Assembly: GCA_022702545.1 (NCBI GenBank)
Contig: JAHRBC010000003.1
Coordinates: 4,154,001 to 4,218,000, forward strand
Direction: 5' to 3'
Origin: Phycomyces nitens
Lineage: Eukaryota > Mucoromycota > Mucoromycetes > Mucorales > Phycomycetaceae
Length of the DNA stretch: 64,000 bases
Below, in pieces: positions 1 to 11,404 of this stretch. Under the pieces are notes generated by a model. That model was not told where the DNA came from. It saw only the letters and a program-made list of their open reading frames with translations, and did not search any database. The translations under genes were made by a program, and so were the position numbers. How positions within the stretch are numbered: position 1 is the stretch's first letter; every line of letters starts with the position of its first letter.

Positions 1-472
1 ACCAAGCAAAACCACAAGGGTATTAAACCAAGACAACAATTCTGGCATTGATTTGCAACTGACTGACTTTTACCTCTAGGTCAACCGTTTATGAATTGAA
101 TCTTGACGAAAGATTGGAGGCTGCAAGCAAGACAGGTAATATATACAGTAGCATTTTCACTATCAATGCATTATTAACCTGGCCTCTTTTTATTGTTGAA
201 TCTCATTTGATCTGTAGCTGAACGGCTTGTAAAAGAGACTGTGGATCCTGCGTACAAAATGTCAGTCGATACATTGCAAGCATTAAAAGACAATGCACCT
301 CCAGCCGTTGCTGCAATCTCTGGGCAAATACTAGACTCATTAAAGGACGGCAACCCATCAGCTCTCTTGGAAAAGCTTCCCAAGGAGCTCGATGACCTTG
401 GAAAGATTATCAAGGAGCAATTGGGATTTCCATTTGACAAGGACGATAATGACAAAAAGTCGAAATGAACCA
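1..472 (+). CDS. 3' end of an unrecognised protein gene (5' partial)
   Basis: Three coding pieces are seen: 1-19, 80-135 and 218-472. They are joined by short introns (20-79 and 136-217) that start GTATTA/GTAATA and end TAG. Reading through these borders gives one continuous frame ending in a stop at 470-472. The C-terminus is helical and charged (for example LNLDERLEAASKTAERLVKE) and finishes in a Lys/Asp-rich tail, DKDDNDKKSK. The rest of the gene lies left of the window. I do not recognise the family. Exon borders are inferred from splice consensus and frame only. Confidence 0.6.
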
Positions 473-594
473 CTCTTTAGATGATTTGTGTATATGTTAA
501 TTCTATTCAATACTACTGCTACTTTAATAATAAAAATGATGTTTATATGTTATTTTTGTATATATTCAAGCTACTCTTTCATGTACAATGCTCT

Positions 595-3500
595 CTAAAC
601 TACTCTTCCTTCGGGGTCTTCAATTCGTATGCTGGGTAATGAGGTGGTTCTACTGGATGTGCGGGGTGGGACACTTGTCTTCTTGACCACTGACTGACGC
701 ATACAATCCTGCTTGACCATCTGAAATGCATTAAGATAAGTCACCACCATATGATCTTCTAGACATGTCTTTGATATCAAGACTTCTTCAGATAAAAGAG
801 GAGAGCTCTGGTGAAGGGTAAAGGTGACGTCTGCATAGGCTGATGAGTTTGGAGGATGTATGAGCGCTGGCTCGGAATGGCTAATGGGAATCTGATGGGG
901 TCCTTTTATGCTGGTATCATTGACGGAAGATGACGCTCGAGGGCGAGATACGGAGGTAGGGACAGGCTTTGCTTTTGGGAGGGATTTGTTGGGTGTGCGA
1001 CGGAATTGGAACACTCGGCCAGGTACATACAGGAGTGGGTAACGAGGTTCATTTGCACGGTAGATTTCTTCACGGCGGGTTTGGATGATATTAAAACAGG
1101 CCTTTTTTACTTCAGGATCAGAGTTAACCTTTGCTGTTCCTCCCAGGCCATCGACTGCAGTCAGGGCATCCATGATGAGCTCTTTGGCGCATGTGGCTGT
1201 GCCATAAGATAGACGTGCAACCAGATCATCATGGCACACAAAACTGTCAATGTACTCCTTATATTTCTCAGAAATATCAAGCGAGACACTTGCCACTGGT
1301 GCATAGCTGTAGCAGTGGACATTGAACTCTGGGTTCTGTGAGAGCTCCCGTAGTTCTTCAATATGGTCGGCCACCATCATGGTGAGAAGGGCAGCTGTGC
1401 CTGCACCAAGAGAATGGCCAGTGATAATCAATGAAGATACGGGTCGAGTTTCAGATCTTGATTGTGTTGCTACATAATGAAATATGCACGGAATGATGCA
1501 TGTAAAGAACCATTGGGCAGAAGCTAGCATGCCCGAGTGGACTAGACCACCCTTCCATGGTCGATATTCGCATACAAGATCAGTAATACAATCATAGATA
1601 CTCTACACAGTCGTTGGTTAGATTAATTAGAGCCATCTTTAGTTGGGGGAAAAACCTGCCATACCCAGGTACCGCGAATTCCCAGCACAATTGCCTCTCG
1701 TCCTCGGTCAATGGAGACGAAGTAGCTTGGCTGAAAGACAGCACCCTTTCTGAGACCATATTGGTAGCCCAAGAGATCTTCAGAAGGGATTTTTAGGAAC
1801 CTAACGATGGCTTCCTTGTTGGATTTTGTCTTCATTACGTCTATAGAAAAAGTTGGACTTTTAGCCCAACCATATATATATATATATATTACTGACCCTT
1901 GAGGTATTTTGCATAGTCTCCAAGATAAGATATTCCTCGCCAGCCCTACAACAGCTGTCAATAGATGCATTTCGATGATCAATATACACTCACATAGGCA
2001 ATAATCGCGTGGTTAAGATAATACGATGCATCGTCCAAGAATCGTAAATCTGTCACCTTTCCAGCTGGAGGAGGTCTATTCTGGGCCATCAGTATATCCT
2101 CTTTGATATCTTTTATTTTTAAAAAGAAAGAAGAAGGTTACCTGGATATATCTGAATAAAAGGTCTGTAGTAGGGATAATGAACTCAAGAGCTGCAGACC
2201 GGTAATCTTGAATCCTTGGCCCTAATCGTGGAATGGTAAATAATGAAATGCATATAACCCCACGTAGACTGGTTTATTGTACTCACAAACGCATTGCACA
2301 TCTTGACAACAGCGCGTAAAAGCGTTCTTGTCTGGGGACTGACGACCATGCCAATCATACGATCTAGACTGGGATGCGACAAAGCAACCTCTTCGAATGT
2401 CTCGTTCATCCAGCTGATAGCAAAGTTCTTGTCACCAAACTTGTAGCTCTTCATGCTCACAGAGTCAGTCGACAGGCCGTCCTTTTCCTTTGAACCTGAA
2501 TTGGAGTTGTCGGCATCGCACTGTGAGAATCCAAAAAGCTCATTTTCAGACCGTTCTTGGTGCTGGGGTATAAAGGGTAGACCTCTGGACATTTCTCCTT
2601 CCAGGCGCTTCTCAAATTCATCATTGACCGTAGACTCGCTCCTAACAGGTCCACCACCGTTGGGCAAGCTTATTTTTTTAGGACTTTCTATAGGATTGCC
2701 ATCTACAAACACCAGGTTGGGTTCAATAGCATCCTGGAAATCTTCTTGGCTAGTGTTGTTGTTGTTGTTGTTGTTACTGTTTGAATGTGAGCTGAATGGG
2801 TCTGTGGAATAGAGGGTAGAGCTAGATATGCTGCTGCTGCTGTTACTTGCTTGACTCTGAGTAGAGCCAATTGTGCTGCGGTCATTGCGGCTGCTGGCAA
2901 AACTCAGGGTATCAAAGTCTCGGGTTGGATTGTAGGACAAATAGACGGGTGTGAGATCATCCGAATGTAGATCTGGAGGATTCTGAAAGGCGTAACGAAT
3001 ACGGATCTGGATCGACCCAATATAGGGCGTCATTGAATGCCTGCTGTGGCTAGGATGCTGTTTGATCTCAAGAGGTGGGAAAATGTCCTCGTTCTCTTCA
3101 ATATACTCTTCTGATTCTGGCTGCTGTAATGAACGGGGAAGGTTAAATTTTGGCATGGCCGGCATGTTGGGCAGAGTGGGCATATGCGATTTAAGGAAGT
3201 TGTGGGGGAGTTGGATATGAGCAGGGAGATAACGGCGTATGTTGTATTCGTACATTGGAAGAAAGCTACAACATTTGCCTTAGCCAGAAGCCAATTATGA
3301 AGCAGACTTACGTGAGAAACACATCGTCATGGCCCTTGATCCTTCCAAGCTTCAACTTTGCCTTGCCAATATGCTTTGTCTTTCCTCTCCAACCCTTTCG
3401 CTTGTCATAGAGATCCAGCTAGACAGAGATTATCATGATGGTCTTTTTGGGTTATTCTCCACACTCCTCTCTTTCTCCATCCTGACCCCCTTTTTAGTAC

Positions 3501-3963
3501 CTCGATTGTATCGAATAGTTGATTGTGGTACGAAACTGTGAATATGAAGCCTTCGTTCCAATTGCCATTCTCATCCTTTGACCGTGATGAAAAGTAGTGC
3601 TGTGATCCCATACGGAGCCGCATCAATGGCCGTCTTATCTTGACATCCGAGCGAACATTGAGCAGATCGATCTAGTGAGTTGTCTTGGTTAATGATTGAC
3701 TATTTAACCAAATACACACTTGCCTGGAGCTTTCCTGGTCCAAGAGTGTTGACCTGTAGGGCTTCTCTGCGGGTCCATTCTTCCTTGAGTTTGTGTAGAT
3801 CTGGTACGGACAGTCGTCTGGCGGGCAATGAGGTATTGATGGGTGATTCTGGAGATTGTTTGGGGAGGATGAGTTGGGCTGCAGATGGAGTAGATTGCAG
3901 CTGTGATTGAGGAGGCGGTTGGCTTGGCAACTCTTGATGAGTTGTAGGCACAGGATTTCCCAT
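595..3963 (-). CDS. C2-domain class 3 lipase, sn1-diacylglycerol lipase-like
   Basis: Probably hydrolyses an acyl chain of diacylglycerol at membranes. Nine exons (minus strand, in order) keep frame and give 963 aa: 3724-3963, 3501-3671, 3312-3418, 2287-3265, 2142-2221, 1994-2075, 1897-1945, 1665-1840 and 595-1602. Residues ~1-75 are Pro/Ser-rich. Residues ~80-180 form a C2 domain starting LQIDLLNVRSDVK with a LDLYDKRKGWRGK strand. A Ser/Asn-rich linker with an Asn run follows. The alpha/beta hydrolase has the IRGT oxyanion strand, the nucleophile elbow TGHSLGAG, an acid candidate in CHDDLVARLSYG and a His candidate in LEDHMV. The last two align with the DAGL pattern as I know it. The first intron starts with GC, the only border that joins the frames. 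The start is the first ATG of the exon-1 frame. Activity and substrate are inferred from the family. Confidence 0.85.
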
Positions 3964-5100
3964 TCCTTATAATTGTCTGATTGGTGTCAAGTACTTTTTG
4001 ATCTTGACAGAAAAAGTAAAGGAGAAAGAGGGACAGGCGGTTTGGCTGACGGTTCAATATTTACATATTGATTGACCTTTTTAGAATTAGTTGTCGTTGC
4101 CCTCTTGCCCTATAAAGATATCTCACGTGTAGCGCCTGCTCAAATACATACTTGGCACCTTGGTTTCTTGGTTACTTTGGAACCTTGGGCTGAGGTGCGG
4201 CCCAGATCTCTGGTGTGGTTTGTAAGAATAGTTAAAGATGTACTGACTGGATCTGATCAAATACAATACAATACACATTGTATTGTATTGTATTGTATAA
4301 ATAATAAAAGGGGGGGAAAAATACAAGCCTTTATGAAAGGGATCGGAAATGTTCCAAAAAAGAGCATGGCAAACGCGGTCTATAATTATAATATCTAGAG
4401 ATCATTCTATAATTCAAGGCTCGCCTACTGGAAACTGGACATCTTTTTACAGGTTAAAGATATATATATATATATATATTTAAAGATATAGATGATGAGC
4501 AGGTCAAATTGTTGTAAAGTCCCGGCCGATCCCTTTCTTCAGCCGGCTAATAGATTATCACCCAAACATTATAGTCTATTGTAACACTGCTTTACATGTG
4601 TCACTTGAACCCAGTCTAGATGCATTAGATAACAAATTACAATGGCTTAAAGGGTCAATTCAAGGAATCAAGGTCAAATAGGGAGTTTGTTGGTAATGAT
4701 ATTTAGGGTCAAATGCCTTTTTGATGCTCTTTTTTTGTTTGATAAATCACAATGTGGCTGGCTACTAAACATGGTCCAAGAAGTGAAATATATAATAATA
4801 TACAATATTTTCGTGTTTCAAATCTGCTTCATAATCTTGTCTATATTCAGATTTGTCTTTTGACAGACAATACAAACAGATTTCCCAACAAAACAATCCA
4901 ATTTGGGCTCATCTTGTTGTTGAGAGATATATAATAATCATCTTTTTCATATAAAACATTCTCTTACCAGCTAGCTGTGGATGACATTTGAATTCTCATT
5001 GGACAGAAAATATACCCAACATTTTTACACCGTTAGAAATAGAAAAATGTTTTATTTACAGTACAGATAAGATGTACTTGATTTTGCTAGTATGTTATAT
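3964..5100. other. Intergenic region, AT-rich, with a perfect hairpin
   Basis: No convincing coding sequence on either strand. It holds the promoter side of the lipase gene, a 16-bp perfect inverted repeat at 4260-4294, a TA run near 4459-4480 and the 3' flank of the aldolase gene. Confidence 0.6.
4260..4294. repeat. Perfect inverted repeat (hairpin), 16-bp arms
   Basis: Arms 4260-4275 and 4279-4294 are exact reverse complements built from ACAAT/ATTGT pentamers, with the 3-nt loop CAT. Pentamer repeats continue on the right. It could form a cruciform or RNA hairpin, or could simply be a folded microsatellite. Confidence 0.8.
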
Positions 5101-6523
5101 TTACAAAACGTTGACGTTTCCGAGATCCTGGCAGGCTTCCTCGACACGCTGCTTCATGGTAAGCTCAGCAGAGCGGATGAAGACACGGGGATCGTAGTAC
5201 TTCTTGTTGGGCTTACCCTCGCCCTCAGGGTTGCCAACCTGGGTCTGGAGGTAATCGTGGTTCTTCTTGTAAAAGTCACGGAGACCGGTCCAGTAGGCCC
5301 ACTGGGTGTCAGTGTCGACGTTCATCTTGACAGCACCACCGTCATGGACAGCAGTGTGGATCTCATCTTTGGAGGAACCGGATCCACCGTGGAAGACAAA
5401 GAAGACGGGCTTGGGGTTGGAGGAACCAATCTGCTCGGCAACATAGGCCTGGTGCTTGGCCAACAACTCGGGGTGGAGCTTGACATTACCGGGGGCATAC
5501 ACACCGTGGACATTGCCAAAGGCAGCAGCGATGGAGAAGTTGTCGGTGATCTTGGAGAACTTGGAGTAGATCTCGTAGATATCCTCGGGCTGGGTGTAGA
5601 GGGAGGCATTGTCGACATCCTCGTTGTTTACACCATCTTCCTCACCACCAGTGATACCAATCTCCATCTCCAACCAGCAGTTGATGGCAGCCATACGCTC
5701 GAGGTACTTGAGACAGACCTCAATGTTCTCCTCCTTGGACTCCTCAGAGAGATCCAACATGTGGGAAGAGAAGAGGGGCTCACCGTGAGCCTTGAAGTAT
5801 TCTTCATCGGCAGCGAGCATGCCATCGAACCAAGGCAAGAGCTTCTTGGCGCAGTGATCAGAGTGGATAACGACGGGGATACCATAGGCCTTGGCGACTG
5901 TGCGGATGTACTGATACAATCCCAAAAATTAAAATTAATAAAGAAATCCCAACAATTCCCGGCCATTTATGAATTACCTGTGCACCAGCAACGGCACCAA
6001 TGATGGAAGCTTCCTGGTTCTTGTTGGAAATACCCTTGCCGGCAACATAGGCAGCACCACCGTTGGAGAACTGGATGATGATGGGTGACTTGATGTCGCG
6101 GGCAGCCTCAAGAGCAGCATTGACAGTGCTAAAAAATGTATAGAGTGTAAGCATATATGATTGTAGACTGGATTTGAAAATAGTGTGCTCTTATGCCGTC
6201 ATGCCTCATCCTCTCTCTCTTTCTCTCTCTCTCTTTGACGGAGATTAGATGGATTGGCAGCATTTTTCCCGCGTAATCCCAACCGTTTCAACGCTTTCCC
6301 AAAGACGCGCTTGTATAATTATTATAATTATTATAATTATTATTATTATTACCTGGTAGAAGTGCAGTTGATTGCAGGAATGGCAAACTTGTGCTCGCGA
6401 GCTGGCGGGACATGAGTATAACATGCTTAAAAATTGGACTCAATTGGACTTACCATAGTCAAAGAGCTTGTAGACGTTCTTGCCGGTAATAACACCAGCG
6501 GGGACAATATCGAGGATACCCAT
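5101..6523 (-). CDS. FBA1: Fructose-bisphosphate aldolase, class II
   Basis: Zinc-dependent cleavage of fructose-1,6-bisphosphate to dihydroxyacetone phosphate and glyceraldehyde-3-phosphate in cytosolic glycolysis. Four exons join in frame: 6454-6523, 6353-6401, 5978-6128 and 5101-5910. They give 359 aa, the usual length for fungal class II aldolases. Visible signatures are EHKFAIPAIN near the N-terminus, the zinc-binding HSDHCAKKLLPW, AAFGNVHGVYAPGNV, the phosphate loop FVFHGGSGSS and MNVDTDTQWA. The first exon encodes MGILDIVPAGVITGKNVYKL, a normal class II start. All introns are in the 5' third, and intron 2 carries a TAATTAT-type microsatellite at about 6314-6350. Codon choice is strongly C/G-ending, as expected for a highly expressed gene. 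Confidence 0.97.
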
Positions 6524-6689
6524 ATTTTTAAAAAAGAATTAATGTAATTGAAAAAAGAAAGAGTTGAGACGAGGATGGTTTGGGAAATCATGGCTCTATT
6601 TATGCTATTTTCTGGTTGGATATTGAAACTCACATTGCATCATCACTGATAAGACTCTCAAATAAATGATCGTTACTGCAAATAAAATA

Positions 6690-7849
6690 CATGATTTTTG
6701 GACCCGAATGAGCTTTTTTTTTTGCAAACTTTCACCTTTTGGTGAAAATTAAATGGGCGCAGCTCAACTATCGAAATGGTGATGTAAGGCTGCATACAAA
6801 ATTATATTAATTCGCGAAGCCAGCTCACTACCTCTTTCTCTCACTCAAATGCAAATCAAAGTATCATCAAGAGATCATCAAGAGATCAGGACGCCTACAA
6901 CTTAGTAGGTCTTTACCTGTTCAAGATTTGATCATTGGAAAGAGTGCGAATCATTCCAAGACTCCCAACCCAGATCTCTGGAGAGGTTGATATTAGAGGC
7001 TCAAAAGGACGGAAACTATTGAATAAAACCAGTCTTTAGATGAACTTGAAAGTATCATTCAGGACCATCACCGTCAATCTATCATCAATGATTTCTAGAG
7101 TTAAAAACCACACTTTTGAAAGAGCTTGATGACATTCATAACACTAATGCTGAAAGAATTACACTAAAGAGGTTGAATTCAATGGAAAATAAGATAAATG
7201 ATGAAGAGACTTGTCGAAAATGAACACAATTCATATTAAGCCTTTAATCTGAGGGCATTTTGTACAATCAGAATTATATTTTTATCGACGAGGCAGGCTT
7301 CAATATCAACATGATTAAAGACCGCGCTCGATCAAAAGCTGATATACTAGCCTTTGTTAAAACTAAAACCAAGAGAGCAACAAATGTGACAATATTATTT
7401 GCTCTTTCAACACAAGGCGTTGAATCATGCCACGCAAATTCAGCAATTAGTCGAGAAGCTGTATAATAAGAATGCTGGCCCTTGCCGCCTATTTATAGAC
7501 AATGCTATAATTCACTGTAATCTCTCTCTCCACAACTGGCTACAAGAAAGGAACAAGCACAAACTCAAGCTTCTTCTTCCTTACTCTCCTTTCTTGAATC
7601 CTGTCGAGGAAGGCTTTTCAAAGTTAAAGAAAAAAAACTTTGAGTATTATTTGGATAGCAAAGAAACCTTGTGCGAGAGAATAATGTCTAGTAGCTATGA
7701 AATACCCAAGCAGGATTGTAAATGTTGGGTTAGACATGGAAATAAATATTTTTAAATATCATCATTTCGATACTTGAACTGTGCCCATTTAATTTTCACT
7801 AAAAGGCAAAAGTTTGCAAAAAGAAGCTCGTTTGGGTCCAAAAATCATG
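6690..7849 (+). mobile_element. Tc1/mariner-type DNA transposon with ~95-bp inverted repeats, inactive
   Basis: The two ends (about 6690-6785 and 7754-7849) are imperfect inverted repeats. The outer 14 bases CATGATTTTTGGAC / GTCCAAAAATCATG match, and similarity extends inward through the AAATGGGC block. A TA dinucleotide flanks each side (6688-6689, 7850-7851), the standard Tc1/mariner target duplication. The interior encodes a decayed DDE transposase on the plus strand: FIDEAGFNINM (first Asp) at ~7280, DNAIIH (second Asp) at ~7500 and PYSPFLNPVEE (Glu) at ~7590. A frameshift near 7430 breaks the frame, and the N-terminal DNA-binding part (before ~7250) is full of stops. It sits just upstream of the aldolase start. 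Confidence 0.88.
7262..7755 (+). pseudogene. Broken DDE transposase of the 6690-7849 element
   Basis: Two overlapping reading frames (to 7466, then about 7430 to a TAA at 7753-7755) together give the catalytic half of a Tc1/mariner DDE transposase. The order is DEAGFN, DNAIIH, LPYSPFLNPVEEGFSKLK. At least one frameshift near 7430 means no functional protein. The C-terminus has decayed from the family pattern. Confidence 0.8.
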
Positions 7850-7854
7850 TATTC

Positions 7855-8640
7855 TCCAGCCTTTCTCTTCTTCATAAGTCTAGGTCTTTTCTATGCCCAC
7901 TGTGATCAAATCTGATACAGATATAGCCAATATAGATGTTGTATTTGCTCTCGTGGTAGGTCTAGTAACAATACTAGTACTATTTGTGGACCAAGCTCTG
8001 GACCGTTTCATGTGCATGTCAAAAGCAGACTCTAGCAACACGCAAATTGTCATGAAGTTCATATCTGTATTTTGCCATTTGCAACCCCAATCGTATCACT
8101 CCTCAATTTTTGCTGGATTGTTTCTTTCAATTGAATGAAAAGCAGCCTTTTTTTAATGATTGGTCGCATTCCCTTTTTATAAAGTTATTAACAGTATTGG
8201 GTGAAACGTAAAGATCATTGAATCGATACAATGAATGCTCTGGGACTTTAACCACAGTAACAGACAGATTGGCATCAATGAAGTTGATAATAGCCCTTTT
8301 ATGCTCTTCCATTAGAATAGACTTACGACCGATTCTAGTACAACTGTCAAAGATGTTGTCAAGACTCATGCTATACTGTTTAGCCCATCTCTGTGCCGTT
8401 CGAATATGTATACCAAACTGCTTTGCCGCAACTGATGCATTTATGCACTTTTCAATCTTTAGATCGAAAAAAAAACCTCTTTATCTTGGACAGTATATCG
8501 CACATAATCTCTATGTGTTTGCCTCCATACAAATATCATTATCTTTTGACTTTTCATTCGCCAGAGCCTGTACTTCTCAAATACTCAGAATTAGTTGCAA
8601 TTGCCTCAACAACATTTCCATGCCCATCTTAATATAAAAA
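7855..8640 (-). pseudogene. Tc1/mariner-pogo type transposase relic (N-terminal and central parts)
   Basis: Read on the minus strand, broken pieces give an HTH segment (NASVAAKQFGIHIRTAQRW), a second HTH after GRKSILMEEHKRAI, then LLESAFDMHMKRSRAW and TTRANTTSIL. This order is the N-terminal to first-Asp region of a Tc1/mariner-like transposase, with stops and shifts in between. The central stretch ending KKRKAG matches that of the relic at 31.6 kb (TTSILGAIS ... KKRKADG), so both belong to one family. Sequence resemblance stops at about 7855, right beside the 6690-7849 element; the missing half was not found left of that element. Confidence 0.75.
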
Positions 8641-9106
8641 TCTTGTGCTCATGTTATATTGTAGTAAAGATTGAGAAAAGAAAGACATTGAAAGAAAAGA
8701 ACTCGCTCTCATTGTGTATATATTTTCGAGTGTCAAGAAACAACGTGATTTCTAACCAAGACAACATTTCTAAAAATATACAACTTCCATTTCCAAAAAA
8801 AAAAGCAAAATTGATTTTGACTGGCCGGCGACGTTGATTCTGACTCGCCCATGACATTAATCTTGATTGGCTATGACATTGCTTCTTGGAAACACTGTAC
8901 AGTACGTATACATAAAGACACTAGGTCGCTGATAATAATCTAAACATCAAAATGATTTAATCTCTTCACCAACAGACTTTCTCCGAATAACTATTCCTGT
9001 GTTTCAAGTGAGCTTTTGTATAAACTTATCTTGAGATCTAGTGCAACAAAGGGTGCGCCATTCAAACTGCAGGGCAGATAATACACATATACATATAATA
9101 TATATA

Positions 9107-9141
<35 letters not shown>

Positions 9142-9314
9142 CTCAACATTTATGATACATTAAGATGTGAATGCGCAAGTAGATTCTATTACGCCAGATG
9201 AGAAAATAGAAAATAGAAGAAGAGGTTCGAAATCAAATAACAGCAAGAGGGGAGTAGAGGATAAGTGAGGAATAATAATAATATATATATATAAAATATT
9301 TTGCCAGCATCGAA
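8641..9314. other. Intergenic, AT-rich with long TA microsatellite
   Basis: No gene seen. A TA-rich run (mostly pure TA) occupies about 9090-9140, and smaller AT runs lie near 9275-9300. The stretch 8820-8880 has several short inverted GGCTATGACATT-like words, possibly an end of the neighbouring transposon relic, but I could not pair it with another end. Confidence 0.4.
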
Positions 9315-10263
<949 letters not shown>

Positions 10264-11404
10264 TGTAGATGACTTGCAGGAACAGATATAATTCAGATAG
10301 AAATAGATAGAAAATGGGAGGATCGTGTTGGTAACCAAGTCAAAAGAGCAAATTCAGCAACGATCTATACCTTTTGTTGACTTTTGGCAAGAGAAAAAGA
10401 GGTCTGAGAAAGCCAAGTGAAAAAAAAAAGATGTCCACAGACAGAGTAGTGAGCCAAACCCCACCAGTTTGAAATTCCGACCAAAAGGCTAAATACACCA
10501 CTTACAGTAGTGACGCAGTACATTGTGTTTAGAAGTCGGATACATTGAGTACCTTGATACTCTTTCAAAAAAAAATCTATACATGTATATGCCTGTCAAA
10601 GACCTTTTATTGAAAGAATAAATGGTATAAAGAGTATGCATATTCTTGAAATTTGAAAAGTTTCATTTTAAATGACTATTTTGAGCTACTTACAAATCCA
10701 AAACGCAATAAATGGGTGGTATGTATATGTGTATGTATTTTCCAGTAATGCAAAAGATCACAAATGTAGTTCAAATCCATTGGACAATGAAATCTAACCA
10801 AACTCAGTTCAAAAAGGAAAGGTACAGATATGTCAAGGTTGTCAATTGTATAAAGGGTCCAATGCTAGTATTGTTGGTAGACTAGGAATCAATAAGGAGG
10901 GGCGTGGTTGATGCTATCAGTAATAGACTACTCACCAACCAATTGGTCCTTCCTATCTAAAATCAACAGCCTTGCAAGAAACCCATTACTAAATTACAAA
11001 GATTTACGAATAATTACTAGCAGTCTATTTACACCACTTCTCGCTGCTTAAGATTGGCTGATTTATTGGATTTGACATATTATTCTTAATCGGCTATATA
11101 TCACAAGTATTGGTCTTTTATCAGTCCACAGTCTGAATAACAGCCAAACTATTATAGTTTTCCAAGCCTAATATTGATAAATCAGCTTTTTTCTTGTACC
11201 TTTATTGCACAAGTTCTCTAAAAAGGTGACATCATAAATGGTTGTGTGTGACGGGTTTCTTTGGCGCGCCGCAATCGAGGTTATTCAAGTTGAACACAGC
11301 ACTTTTGCTTTGGATTACGCGAGGAACTCCCTCTTCATAATCCAATCGCTCACCTTTTTTTTATTTTTATAAAAATAAAAATAAGAGATTAGCTCTCTAT
11401 TGTA
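10264..11404. other. Intergenic between E2 and TAF2
   Basis: Shared upstream region of two divergent genes. No further coding sequence supported. It is AT-rich, with poly-T/poly-A pairs near 11360-11380 and a pyrimidine-rich stretch before the first recognised TAF2 exon. Confidence 0.5.

Noticed and set aside
3704..4057. Longer N-terminal start for the lipase gene
   Set aside because: The longer open frame is a different phase; the frame that splices into the C2 domain starts at the ATG at 3963.
5092..6003. 303-codon plus-strand frame
   Set aside because: Exact antisense shadow of the aldolase exon; the open frame follows from its strong C/G-ending codon bias.
9224..9234. GGTTCGAAATC, like a tRNA B box
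   Set aside because: No A box, acceptor stem or cloverleaf can be drawn around it.
10365..10568. 67-codon minus-strand frame upstream of the E2 gene
   Set aside because: Composition follows the AT-rich background; no conserved features, no promoter or splice signals.
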